In this document: positions 1-7,102 of the stretch, piece by piece
Position numbering within the stretch: position 1 is the first letter of the stretch
Layout of the letters: every line of letters starts with the position of its first letter
Position numbers and translations under genes: made by a program
Source: Anaerolineales bacterium
GTDB taxonomy: Bacteria > Chloroflexota > Anaerolineae > Anaerolineales > UBA4823
Length of the DNA: 11,976 bases
Direction of reading: 5' to 3'
Assembly: GCA_022865865.1 (NCBI GenBank)
Contig: JALHTN010000174.1
Coordinates: 1-11,976, forward strand
Notes under the pieces: generated by a model
Database searches by the model: none
What the model was told of the DNA's origin: nothing
Seen by the model: only the letters and a program-made list of their open reading frames with translations

Positions 1-1657
1 TCGAGTCTCCCCCAATCGATGAGACAAAAATATTTCCCAGCAATGGTATGCTGGCAATTCCTACTCCGAACCCAAATGATGATAGCCAGAGGATCAGAAT
101 CAATCCTGATGCGAGTAGAAACCCCCGACCCAAATTAAATCGCTCATGAAAGCGAAACCTGACAAACAGGAGATAGGCAAAAATCGGCAGCAATAATGAT
201 CCGAACATGACCCACAGGTGAACACCACGGGATGAGTATACTAAGTTTGGCAATATTCCACCGGCCTGAGAGGAAAAACCGACATAAAACGGAAAATAAA
301 GCAGAACTCCCGATACTGTAAGTGGAAATGCCATGATTAGGAATTCTTTTATTAGCCTCAAAACAGAAGTATCTTGTTTGAATTCGAATGGAACCACTGG
401 ACTCACATCAGAAATCTCAACCTCTAATCGTTTTTCTTGTCGTTCAGATAGCAGCCGCCACGTCACATACACCATACTGAACAGAATCACGTACATGGGA
501 AAATCCCAGGTATTTAGAAAAGCCAAACCTCCGATAATTATTGCCGCAGACCAGAAAGCCCTTGGGTTTATGGCCAGATTCATCCCCAGCCATCGGGTTT
601 TCCCCTTCGCGCCTCCCAGAAAAACGTTCAAACACAAACCCACAGCCAGTAGAGCAAATGGCATCGCTAAAACATGTGGGTGGAGATCTCCAAGGAGAAA
701 GGAGAAAAACGGAAATTCATCTATCACTTCTCTCCACGCTCCAGCAAGGTCATAATCCTGGATTACCCGGGAAGCCCTCCACCACCATAGATAACGAGAT
801 GGAATCCATGAGAGCGGCAATGATGGTGGCTGGCTCAATTCCTTCATATCCAACCAAACCCAAAAATTGGAGTACAGCTGGCCTGCTTCATTTCGGAACC
901 ACAGAATGCCTCTCGCATGCAGCACCTCGAGAAAGCCCTCCAGGTTGCTTACCAGGAGAATAAAAATCGGACCCAATAATGCTAGAAGCAGATTCTGGTT
1001 TTTTTCTGATGGAGATTTATGCTCCGACCTTTCTCTTAAGGCACTGAGTAAAGAATAAAGGATCCCATAAGCAGCAATCGATGCTAATGCAAAAGTTTGT
1101 GATAATCCCAGATTAAATGCCACACTCCCTTGGGTAGCAGTCAGCTTGGCGATCATCGCCGTCATCACATAACCAAAGTAATAATAAGATATTGCGTATC
1201 CTGACAACCAGGGATCATGAGGTGGGAATACTGGAGAACGGATGATTGAATTGATAAATGCCAATTCCATCGGCTTCTCCGTTCCCGATATATCCGGATT
1301 CGCTGCCCGTACAATCGTCCAGACAGCAAATGTAAATAGAAAGAGAGCCTCCACACTGAGCACAAATGAGCGATTTTTAACCAACCAATGGCGTAATTCT
1401 TGAATCGAACCATTTTTCAAAGCCCAAGCACTCAACCCGATCAATATTGCTAATCCCAATAGCAAACCCCCAATATCATTCTTGATGATGCCCAGGGAAG
1501 CCATTAACCAGAACACATACCCCCAGACAAGCAAACCCAAAATCCGGCTCAATGAGTACCCTCGATCGGCAAGCGAGGGCATCAATCGGAAGGTGAGGGG
1601 GAAAGACACCCATCCGATCAAAGTTATCAAAACATACCATGCAATAAATGTGAGCAT
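1..1657 (-). CDS. DUF2298 (Chlor_Arch_YYY) polytopic membrane protein, 3' end beyond window
   Basis: I translated this frame by hand. It is open from the ATG at 1657..1655 to base 1, giving 552 residues with no stop, so the C-terminus lies outside the window. The protein is strongly hydrophobic with many membrane segments. It carries the family marks: EKPM (127-130), FPPHDPW (144-150), YYYFG (158-162, the YYYxG motif), EFPFF (314-318), GDLHPH (323-328) and NTWDFP (382-387). Single-copy family members are, as I recall, about 700-900 residues, so roughly 150-350 are missing. The start is fixed: an in-frame TAA lies two codons upstream, and no good Shine-Dalgarno is visible. Its first residues align with residue ~984 onward of the fusion protein encoded just upstream, making it a tandem paralogue. 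The family's biochemical function is unknown; a role in envelope glycan assembly is inferred from the neighbours only. Confidence 0.9.
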   Translation of the reverse strand, partial: MLTFIAWYVLITLIGWVSFPLTFRLMPSLADRGYSLSRILGLLVWGYVFWLMASLGIIKNDIGGLLLGLAILIGLSAWALKNGSIQELRHWLVKNRSFVLSVEALFLFTFAVWTIVRAANPDISGTEKPMELAFINSIIRSPVFPPHDPWLSGYAISYYYFGYVMTAMIAKLTATQGSVAFNLGLSQTFALASIAAYGILYSLLSALRERSEHKSPSEKNQNLLLALLGPIFILLVSNLEGFLEVLHARGILWFRNEAGQLYSNFWVWLDMKELSQPPSLPLSWIPSRYLWWWRASRVIQDYDLAGAWREVIDEFPFFSFLLGDLHPHVLAMPFALLAVGLCLNVFLGGAKGKTRWLGMNLAINPRAFWSAAIIIGGLAFLNTWDFPMYVILFSMVYVTWRLLSERQEKRLEVEISDVSPVVPFEFKQDTSVLRLIKEFLIMAFPLTVSGVLLYFPFYVGFSSQAGGILPNLVYSSRGVHLWVMFGSLLLPIFAYLLFVRFRFHERFNLGRGFLLASGLILILWLSSFGFGVGIASIPLLGNIFVSSIGGDS

Positions 1658-1680
1658 TGATTAACCGGTAGATAGTTTAA
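1658..1680 (-). other. Intergenic junction between the two DUF2298 genes
   Basis: Only 23 bases separate the TAA of the fusion gene from the ATG of the downstream DUF2298 gene. The stretch is AT-rich and has no clear AGGAGG-like site and no stable hairpin. This argues for a shared transcript, with translation of the downstream gene depending on re-initiation or leaderless-type recognition. Confidence 0.6.
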
Positions 1681-4131
1681 TTAGTTGATAACATGATAAA
1701 TTACCGTATCATCAGTCCGAAATACTTCTTGCCAGAGAACATCTTCCATAGAGGTGAATTTGAGTAAACCTGGTCCTGGATAAAGCGCCTGCTCCAGTTG
1801 TCCGACAATAATATACTGGACACCATATTTCTCCAGGATTTCCTGCGCTCGGTCTGGATCAGTAGTCAGGTAGAATTCATTTACCTCGCTGATGCGCCCC
1901 TGGATTAATTCTTCTGAAATAGTAGCTCTTTGTTGTCGTTGATGCCAATTCCAACCAATTACACCTGGCAGACCTGTATAGATGGTATATCTGGATCCCC
2001 AATGATATTCCACCATATTTCCTTCAATGATAACCGGGGAACCGATTACGTTGTCCTGCAACCATCGAATAGCTTCATAATCCTGAGATAAATCCATGCG
2101 CGTCCCGAAATCATCATATTCTGCATATTCCATAAAGGCCATACCATCCAAAGTAATGGGGACTTCATCTGCCATCCGATCTTTAATTTTCGCTGTCGTA
2201 CCCAACAATGGATATAAGGACGCTGCAGCGACCAATACGATCACTGACGCCTTCCATGCAAATCGCCAGCGTGGTGTCCATTTTGAAATTGAGCCCAAGG
2301 TCCATCCAAAAATCGAAGCTGCACTCAAACCCAGTAAAGTCCATACCTGCAAGTAAAACTTAAATACAGTGTTCATCCGCCCGATATCTCCGACGAGAAC
2401 AATAATCTCCACCATCAATGTTAATGACAGGCCAGATGCTATCATTACCAATACAGCACTTTTTGCATCTGAATTCCCAGGCTGAAATAACAACACTCCA
2501 GCCCAGATTATCAATGGAATGACAAACCAGGCGATTGATATGCCTATGACCTGAAGGGCTATGATCCAAATTAGAGCTAATACCCCCCCCACCAGGATGA
2601 GTCCTCTGAATGGCGCAAGTTTTCTTATTTCAACCAGAGGGGTATTTGCCATCCACTCCCGCGTCTCCCAAATCATCCAGACTACAATTATGAATAGGAA
2701 CACTCCCCAGTGCGTCAAGTATGACCAGAAAGGTGTGTGCGATCCTCTCCAGAATGCGATATTCGTGTATCCCTGGACATACCAGTGAGCGTATGGTTGA
2801 TAAAGCAGAATGGCTGAGATTCCCAGCAGTATGAGGGCGCCTAATGTGATTAAAATGCGCCTGATGATCGCAGGCAATCCCTTTATCAAATGTGAAAAAC
2901 TGAAGGATGGGTGACTGTATTTCCAAAATACGTACCCAACTGCTAACAGACCAAAAACCAAATATACGGGGAAATCCCAGGTATTTGTTGGGCGCAAGGC
3001 ACCAATAGCTAATCCACCAATTAACACGCTGATAATAACCTTCAGTATGGTTATCCTCCGGTTGTCTTGTCGGTCGGATCCCCAACCCCTTGCGAACAAT
3101 ATTGATAATGCCCAAGCAAGTGCAAGGAGTGTTATTGGTAAGGCAAACAGGTGTGCGTGAGGGTCACCATAAAGAACTGTGAAAAAGGGAAATTCTGTGA
3201 TCGGCTCGACATCATTCGGGGCTGGGATTGTGCGGCTGGGTAACCAATACCAATCTGCGATACCATATGGTAAGGACGCTCCAGTCAAGCTCATCAAGGC
3301 GCCTTTTACCGTCCAGAACATGCGGAAAATGATATTCGCCCCCTCAATATTTCCACCTGGAGCTGCCAGCCTTTGGTAGCCTTGATAGATCATTCTCAAG
3401 GTACCAAGCTTTCCGAGCACCCCCACCGCTACTGCTGCTGCAATACCAGTTATAAACGGTAAAGATTTAATTAGCCCCTTGAAATGCTGGAATGCAGTTT
3501 TTCCGATATTTACCAGATTCCACCCAATTGAGAATGCCCCCATCGCGATCGTGCCAAAAATCGTGGGGATGATTAAGTTGTAAGCAACCGATGGCACGAT
3601 TCCGAGCCATTTCACTAACACTCCAAGGTAAACAAGACCGTAATAATAATAGTTTATGTAGCCACCTGAAAACCAGGGATCATACGGAGGGAAGGTTGTG
3701 CTTTTGAGCACCGCATTCAAATAAGAAAAGTCCATGGGTTTTTCTCCACCCTTCCATGGGTGCCAAAGATCTGGATTGCCCAACCGGATCAGAAGATCAA
3801 AAACAAAAAATACCAGGAATAATCCTTCAATAACCAGGAAATACGTCCGCCGTTCACGCCATTCCCGCTTCAGGTCTTCTCGCTGATAGTACACCAAAAC
3901 TGCGGATATTATCCCCAACACGATCACAATAATCGAGATCGTTGGGCGGCTGAAGGGGATCTTGAATGATCCAGCTAACCAAACCAAATACGATAAAAAC
4001 AGCAATCCAGCTGTACGTGCAAGTGGATACCCGCGATCAGATAATCCAGAAAATGCGAAACGCAGGATAGGATAGGCGATCAGCCCTAATAAAGCCACAG
4101 CAAGATACCAAATCACGACTGTCAACACAGG
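1681..4131 (-). other. DUF2298 (Chlor_Arch_YYY) domain of the fusion protein
   Basis: Residues ~984-1799 of the fusion protein. The first part, from the WYL/DRGYPLARTAGLL region, matches the N-terminus of the stand-alone paralogue (WYV, DRGYSLSRILGLL). This places the fusion boundary near residue 983, just before a membrane helix. Unlike the paralogue, whose end is off the window, this copy shows the C-terminal half: GRMNTVFKFY (1567-1576), then a soluble tail with IIEGNMVEYHWGSRY (1684-1698) and a short alpha/beta end containing KYGVQYIIVG (1751-1760). The central GDPHAH differs from GDLHPH in the paralogue. Confidence 0.82.
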
Positions 4132-7080
4132 CCAGCGGTTAATCCATGAATTGACATTGAAGAGCTGCGACCACGTTCCCCCTTCAAGTTGGACAGCCAG
4201 GCGGTTAAATGGCAGCATCATATCCTTCGGCAATTCACCTGCCTTCTTAGGAGTAATGTGCTCAACTTTAGATAAGTCTACCGCTCCGAGCAGATTGCGT
4301 ACATTGTCTGGGTCGTAATTCTGGCTTTTACGGAATATGAATACCTTTGGATGGTCATAAACCGTAAAGGCTTCTTCAGATGGCTGATCATTCAGGCTGA
4401 TTTGTCCGATCGATGGATCTGACTGGAACACCTCAATTAATTCGAATCCCAAATCCCCATGAAAATCCCCAACCTGGGCAACATTGTAGCACCTCTCGAT
4501 ACTCTGTTCTGGAGGACACCCTAATAAATGCCGGAAGTATTCACTTGACATTGGGAATCGTTCAGGAATGCGTGGTAACGTTCCCCATTGCCGGCTGGAG
4601 CTGAACAATATGTATTCCGTGTGATCCAATATGTCATAGAAACGTGACAATTTGTTCGCATTGTCATCCTCATACATATCAAAATTTAATCCAGGCTCAT
4701 ATATACCCGCGAAACCATCGTAGCCATCAAGACGAACCGGAAGACCATCATCCCAGGCACCCTCGTTGGCGATCGCTGCACCTCGTAAAATCAGGCTGCC
4801 TTCACCATCCTCCATACTTACAGTGAGATAATATTCTCTACCTTCTTCCAAATCCAGTGGTACATTCAAAGGTACCAGGTATCCGGGTTCATCCGTACCG
4901 GACACAAAACTGCCTGCTAATGTGCCCAGAGCGAGGATTTCTTCGCTATCCGGTTGAGATGCGATCCCGAACAGCAGAGTTTTTTCGCTGGGTTCGTTTG
5001 GAGGGATAGTACTTAAACTCACCTCGGTAAGAAAACCTTCAACTGGCGACGTAAAACTCACCAGATTTGGATTTATTGAATCAATTAATACATCTCTAAG
5101 TGCTATGGATTCGAGGTGGATTTGATCGTTTTGGATGATCAATTCCAGTTCGCCATTCAAACTGATAGGACCTTGATCTGGAGGCAGGCTTAGGTGAACA
5201 AAATACTGTTGGTTTACCACCAGATCCAAGGGTTGTTCAAAAACAGCTGATATGAGATTGTTGTCTTGAGAATCTCCAGGCTGGTATTCAAAATCCATTT
5301 TGACTGAAGCTGCCCCCCCACCACCACCGGGTATCTCAGAAACTCTCAGTTTTAATGTTTTCTCCCCAAAGTTTGCTTGTGGATCAACTGCCTTGTATAC
5401 CTGGATCTCCGAGATTTCACCACTTTGTTTTGCTGTAAAACTACTAAAAAATGGGATTTCTTGACTGATTTGGTAATTATAGGGATAAGAAATTTGTTGG
5501 ATAAATTCGCCACCATCCGATTGGATTGGCAGACTGATCGGACCGGGAATATTCTGATAAATCCAGCGCGACGCTTCTACACGCGTAATTGGTCGGGAAT
5601 AGATGTTCGAAAACGAAAAGGCGTATATCGCCGTTGCGATTAATACTCCACCTCCAATGAGGATTGCCAATGGTCGCGTCCATCTGGTCTTTTTTGTGCT
5701 CCGGGGTTCTACAATCGCTTCTCGCTCCTCAATTGATGAGTTCGATCCTGGAGCACTTTCTTTCTTACCCAAATCATATAAACGAATAACAGCCCAAGCA
5801 GCAAAAATCGCCAGGATGGGATATATCAACAGCTGGTAGCGCATCGAAGGGTTGAATATCAGTGATTGCCAGACAAAGATCAGTGCCGTCCAACCCCACA
5901 ACAATATTTGCTTCCGCCATTCTCCTTTAATCATCCGCCAACCAGCCCATAGGAAACCAGCCCAAGCCAGAAGACCCATCGGTATTCCCATCCCCCACTT
6001 GACCATATTTTCCCAAGCAAACCAAATTGGGCGCCGGGCCCACTGAAGGGCTGGTGGAAAATCCACATCCCCACTGGCCTGAGTTTGTAATTCCCTCAAA
6101 TTGCCCACCCAGGATGGATTTGGAGTTATGCCGAAGAATCCCGAACCGCTAAATGCCATCGGCTGGAATATCCGAAATACAAGCAAGCTGCTTAAACCAG
6201 CGATGATTAAATATCCAAACGCTTCCAGCACGAAGCGTCGTTGAGCCGATACTTTAAGGCTGGAAAATCGAATAATCAAAGCTCCTGGCAACAATAGCGC
6301 CAGAGGGGCTGCACTCACTTTCGAAGAAGCTGCTAGACCTAACGCAACTCCAAATCCTAAGGCGAGTGTGAAAAATGGGTTTTTTACAAATTCGATCAGG
6401 TGATTAGATATATTTTTTTTCTCTGGATCTTCGGTGGTCGTCTCATCCGCATGTGGCTTTGATTGTTCATCCTGAGATTGAGAGTCGTCACCAAGGGAAG
6501 CTTCTATCGGATCGTATGCAATTCTCACTGCAAAATATACTGCCACCATTGAGAATAAGGTCGTGAAAGTATCTACGGTGAAGAAGTGGGATTGTTGTAT
6601 TTGAAGCACTGCAAACGCAGAAAAACTTGCAGCGAGCAGACCAACCTTTTTATTGTAGGCTTTTGATCCGACGAGATAAACAAATAGAACCGTCAAAAGG
6701 TCTGCGAAGGCTGAAAGAAATCTACCAACGTTGGTCATTTCATTAAAACCGGAATGCCCGTAAACCCATTCAACAGCATAGCGCGCAAGATACAACGGCA
6801 GGGTGCCATAAACATAAAAACCATGCCCTTGATTGTGCGGATTTAAACTTGAGTTGGCCGAATCCCAATATTCACCCAGATTGGAAACTGGGAAGATATC
6901 CGTTCCTACCCAGATCAAAAAGCGTTCATCGGGATGCAGGTATTGGTATTCTCCCCAAAATAAGCCTCTAAATCGCAGGAAGGCTGCCGCCATAAGGATT
7001 AAAGTCAGCAATACACCGAAAATAATAAGATTTCGGTTGCTTTTCGATGGCGAGGTGTTATCAGAGATAGGATTGTTCAA
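1681..7080 (-). CDS. Fusion protein: GT39-like glycosyltransferase + duplicated beta modules + C-terminal DUF2298 unit
   Basis: This 1799-residue membrane protein has three parts. Residues 1-~500 look like a GT39/PMT-type GT-C enzyme: a signal-anchor helix (17-36), HPDE in the first outer loop (49-52), a second acidic site in SHFFTVD (164-170), a GLAASSK loop (248-254) and RYQLLIYP (414-421). Such enzymes use polyprenyl-phosphate sugars on the outer face. Residues ~505-980 are mostly soluble and extracytoplasmic. They contain two duplicated beta-rich modules and a conserved-looking stretch with SSSRQWGTLPRIPERFP (827-843). Residues ~984-1799 form a complete DUF2298 unit: EKPM (1113), FPPYDPW (1130), YYYYG (1144), EFPFF (1296), GDPHAH (1305), NTWDFP (1366), GRMNTVFKFY (1567) and a soluble tail. 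Recalled single-copy relatives have ~700-900 residues; this one is about double because of the fusion. An acidic insert lies at ~190-225. The ATG at 7080 follows the upstream stop by 22 bases, with a weak AGGG about 12 bases ahead. The sugar and acceptor cannot be told. Confidence 0.88.
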   Translation of the reverse strand: MNNPISDNTSPSKSNRNLIIFGVLLTLILMAAAFLRFRGLFWGEYQYLHPDERFLIWVGTDIFPVSNLGEYWDSANSSLNPHNQGHGFYVYGTLPLYLARYAVEWVYGHSGFNEMTNVGRFLSAFADLLTVLFVYLVGSKAYNKKVGLLAASFSAFAVLQIQQSHFFTVDTFTTLFSMVAVYFAVRIAYDPIEASLGDDSQSQDEQSKPHADETTTEDPEKKNISNHLIEFVKNPFFTLALGFGVALGLAASSKVSAAPLALLLPGALIIRFSSLKVSAQRRFVLEAFGYLIIAGLSSLLVFRIFQPMAFSGSGFFGITPNPSWVGNLRELQTQASGDVDFPPALQWARRPIWFAWENMVKWGMGIPMGLLAWAGFLWAGWRMIKGEWRKQILLWGWTALIFVWQSLIFNPSMRYQLLIYPILAIFAAWAVIRLYDLGKKESAPGSNSSIEEREAIVEPRSTKKTRWTRPLAILIGGGVLIATAIYAFSFSNIYSRPITRVEASRWIYQNIPGPISLPIQSDGGEFIQQISYPYNYQISQEIPFFSSFTAKQSGEISEIQVYKAVDPQANFGEKTLKLRVSEIPGGGGGAASVKMDFEYQPGDSQDNNLISAVFEQPLDLVVNQQYFVHLSLPPDQGPISLNGELELIIQNDQIHLESIALRDVLIDSINPNLVSFTSPVEGFLTEVSLSTIPPNEPSEKTLLFGIASQPDSEEILALGTLAGSFVSGTDEPGYLVPLNVPLDLEEGREYYLTVSMEDGEGSLILRGAAIANEGAWDDGLPVRLDGYDGFAGIYEPGLNFDMYEDDNANKLSRFYDILDHTEYILFSSSRQWGTLPRIPERFPMSSEYFRHLLGCPPEQSIERCYNVAQVGDFHGDLGFELIEVFQSDPSIGQISLNDQPSEEAFTVYDHPKVFIFRKSQNYDPDNVRNLLGAVDLSKVEHITPKKAGELPKDMMLPFNRLAVQLEGGTWSQLFNVNSWINRWPVLTVVIWYLAVALLGLIAYPILRFAFSGLSDRGYPLARTAGLLFLSYLVWLAGSFKIPFSRPTISIIVIVLGIISAVLVYYQREDLKREWRERRTYFLVIEGLFLVFFVFDLLIRLGNPDLWHPWKGGEKPMDFSYLNAVLKSTTFPPYDPWFSGGYINYYYYGLVYLGVLVKWLGIVPSVAYNLIIPTIFGTIAMGAFSIGWNLVNIGKTAFQHFKGLIKSLPFITGIAAAVAVGVLGKLGTLRMIYQGYQRLAAPGGNIEGANIIFRMFWTVKGALMSLTGASLPYGIADWYWLPSRTIPAPNDVEPITEFPFFTVLYGDPHAHLFALPITLLALAWALSILFARGWGSDRQDNRRITILKVIISVLIGGLAIGALRPTNTWDFPVYLVFGLLAVGYVFWKYSHPSFSFSHLIKGLPAIIRRILITLGALILLGISAILLYQPYAHWYVQGYTNIAFWRGSHTPFWSYLTHWGVFLFIIVVWMIWETREWMANTPLVEIRKLAPFRGLILVGGVLALIWIIALQVIGISIAWFVIPLIIWAGVLLFQPGNSDAKSAVLVMIASGLSLTLMVEIIVLVGDIGRMNTVFKFYLQVWTLLGLSAASIFGWTLGSISKWTPRWRFAWKASVIVLVAAASLYPLLGTTAKIKDRMADEVPITLDGMAFMEYAEYDDFGTRMDLSQDYEAIRWLQDNVIGSPVIIEGNMVEYHWGSRYTIYTGLPGVIGWNWHQRQQRATISEELIQGRISEVNEFYLTTDPDRAQEILEKYGVQYIIVGQLEQALYPGPGLLKFTSMEDVLWQEVFRTDDTVIYHVIN
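4771..5076 (-). repeat. Beta-rich extracytoplasmic module B of the fusion protein
   Basis: Residues ~669-770. Key landmarks are FTSPVEGFLTEVSLSTI (676-692), EKTL (699-702), VPLDLEEGREYYLTVSM (740-756) and a GSLILRG end (761-767). Landmarks and spacings match module A closely: 23 versus 25 residues from FT to EKTL, and 65 versus 69 from FT to PLDL. It is probably a jelly-roll-type beta-sandwich of the kind found in surface proteins; the fold is inferred from the alternating hydrophobic pattern. Confidence 0.6.
5116..5460 (-). repeat. Beta-rich extracytoplasmic module A of the fusion protein
   Basis: Residues ~541-655. Landmarks are FTAKQSGEISEIQVYKA (548-564), EKTL (573-576), a poly-glycine turn GGGGG (585-589), QPLDLVVNQQYFVHLSL (616-632) and a GELELII end (643-649). 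It is an internal repeat of module B by eye. The extra length relative to B lies mainly around the poly-glycine loop. It sits outside the membrane between the GT39-like half and the DUF2298 half. Confidence 0.6.
6406..6513 (-). other. Acidic low-complexity insert in a loop of the GT39-like half
   Basis: Residues ~190-225 are hydrophilic and rich in D, E, S, Q, T and K (for example GDDSQSQDEQSK), lying between two hydrophobic segments of the GT-C core. By the expected GT-C topology this would be a cytoplasmic loop. It is probably a disordered linker. A T8 tract (6413-6420) encodes its KKN end. Confidence 0.55.
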
Positions 7081-7102
7081 GATGATCTACATCCCTAACT
7101 TG
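7081..7102 (-). promoter_or_regulatory. Short spacer with weak Shine-Dalgarno before the fusion gene
   Basis: The spacer is 22 bases between the GT39-like gene's TAA and the fusion gene's ATG. Read on the minus strand it contains TTAGGGATG, giving an AGGG about 12 bases ahead of the start, which is longer than the usual 5-9. The ATG inside this motif is out of frame and runs straight into TAG, so it is not a start. No terminator is visible, supporting co-transcription. Confidence 0.4.

Noticed and set aside
333..963. Two overlapping plus-strand open frames of 140 codons each (333..755 and 541..963)
   Set aside because: They lie antisense to the continuous DUF2298 frame, show no recognisable domain, and have compositions expected of complement frames of a membrane protein gene.
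1..1657. Possible gene-free or degraded region at the left edge
   Set aside because: Hand translation of the minus strand from 1657 gives 552 codons with no stop and all DUF2298 landmarks in one frame, so the gene is intact as far as seen.
1658..1680. Imperfect inverted repeat (TTAAC/GTTTAA) around ACCGGT as a terminator or operator
   Set aside because: The arms are short and AT-only, mismatched, and lack a T-run; too weak to call in a 23-base gap.
480..3000. Short near-identical DNA stretches such as those around 500-520 and 2970-2990
   Set aside because: They encode the shared NTWDFP motif of the two DUF2298 copies and are explained by protein conservation, not by a mobile or regulatory repeat.
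2630..3115. Minus-strand 161-codon frame inside the fusion gene
   Set aside because: It is a different frame inside the DUF2298 coding sequence, with no start context and no family resemblance.
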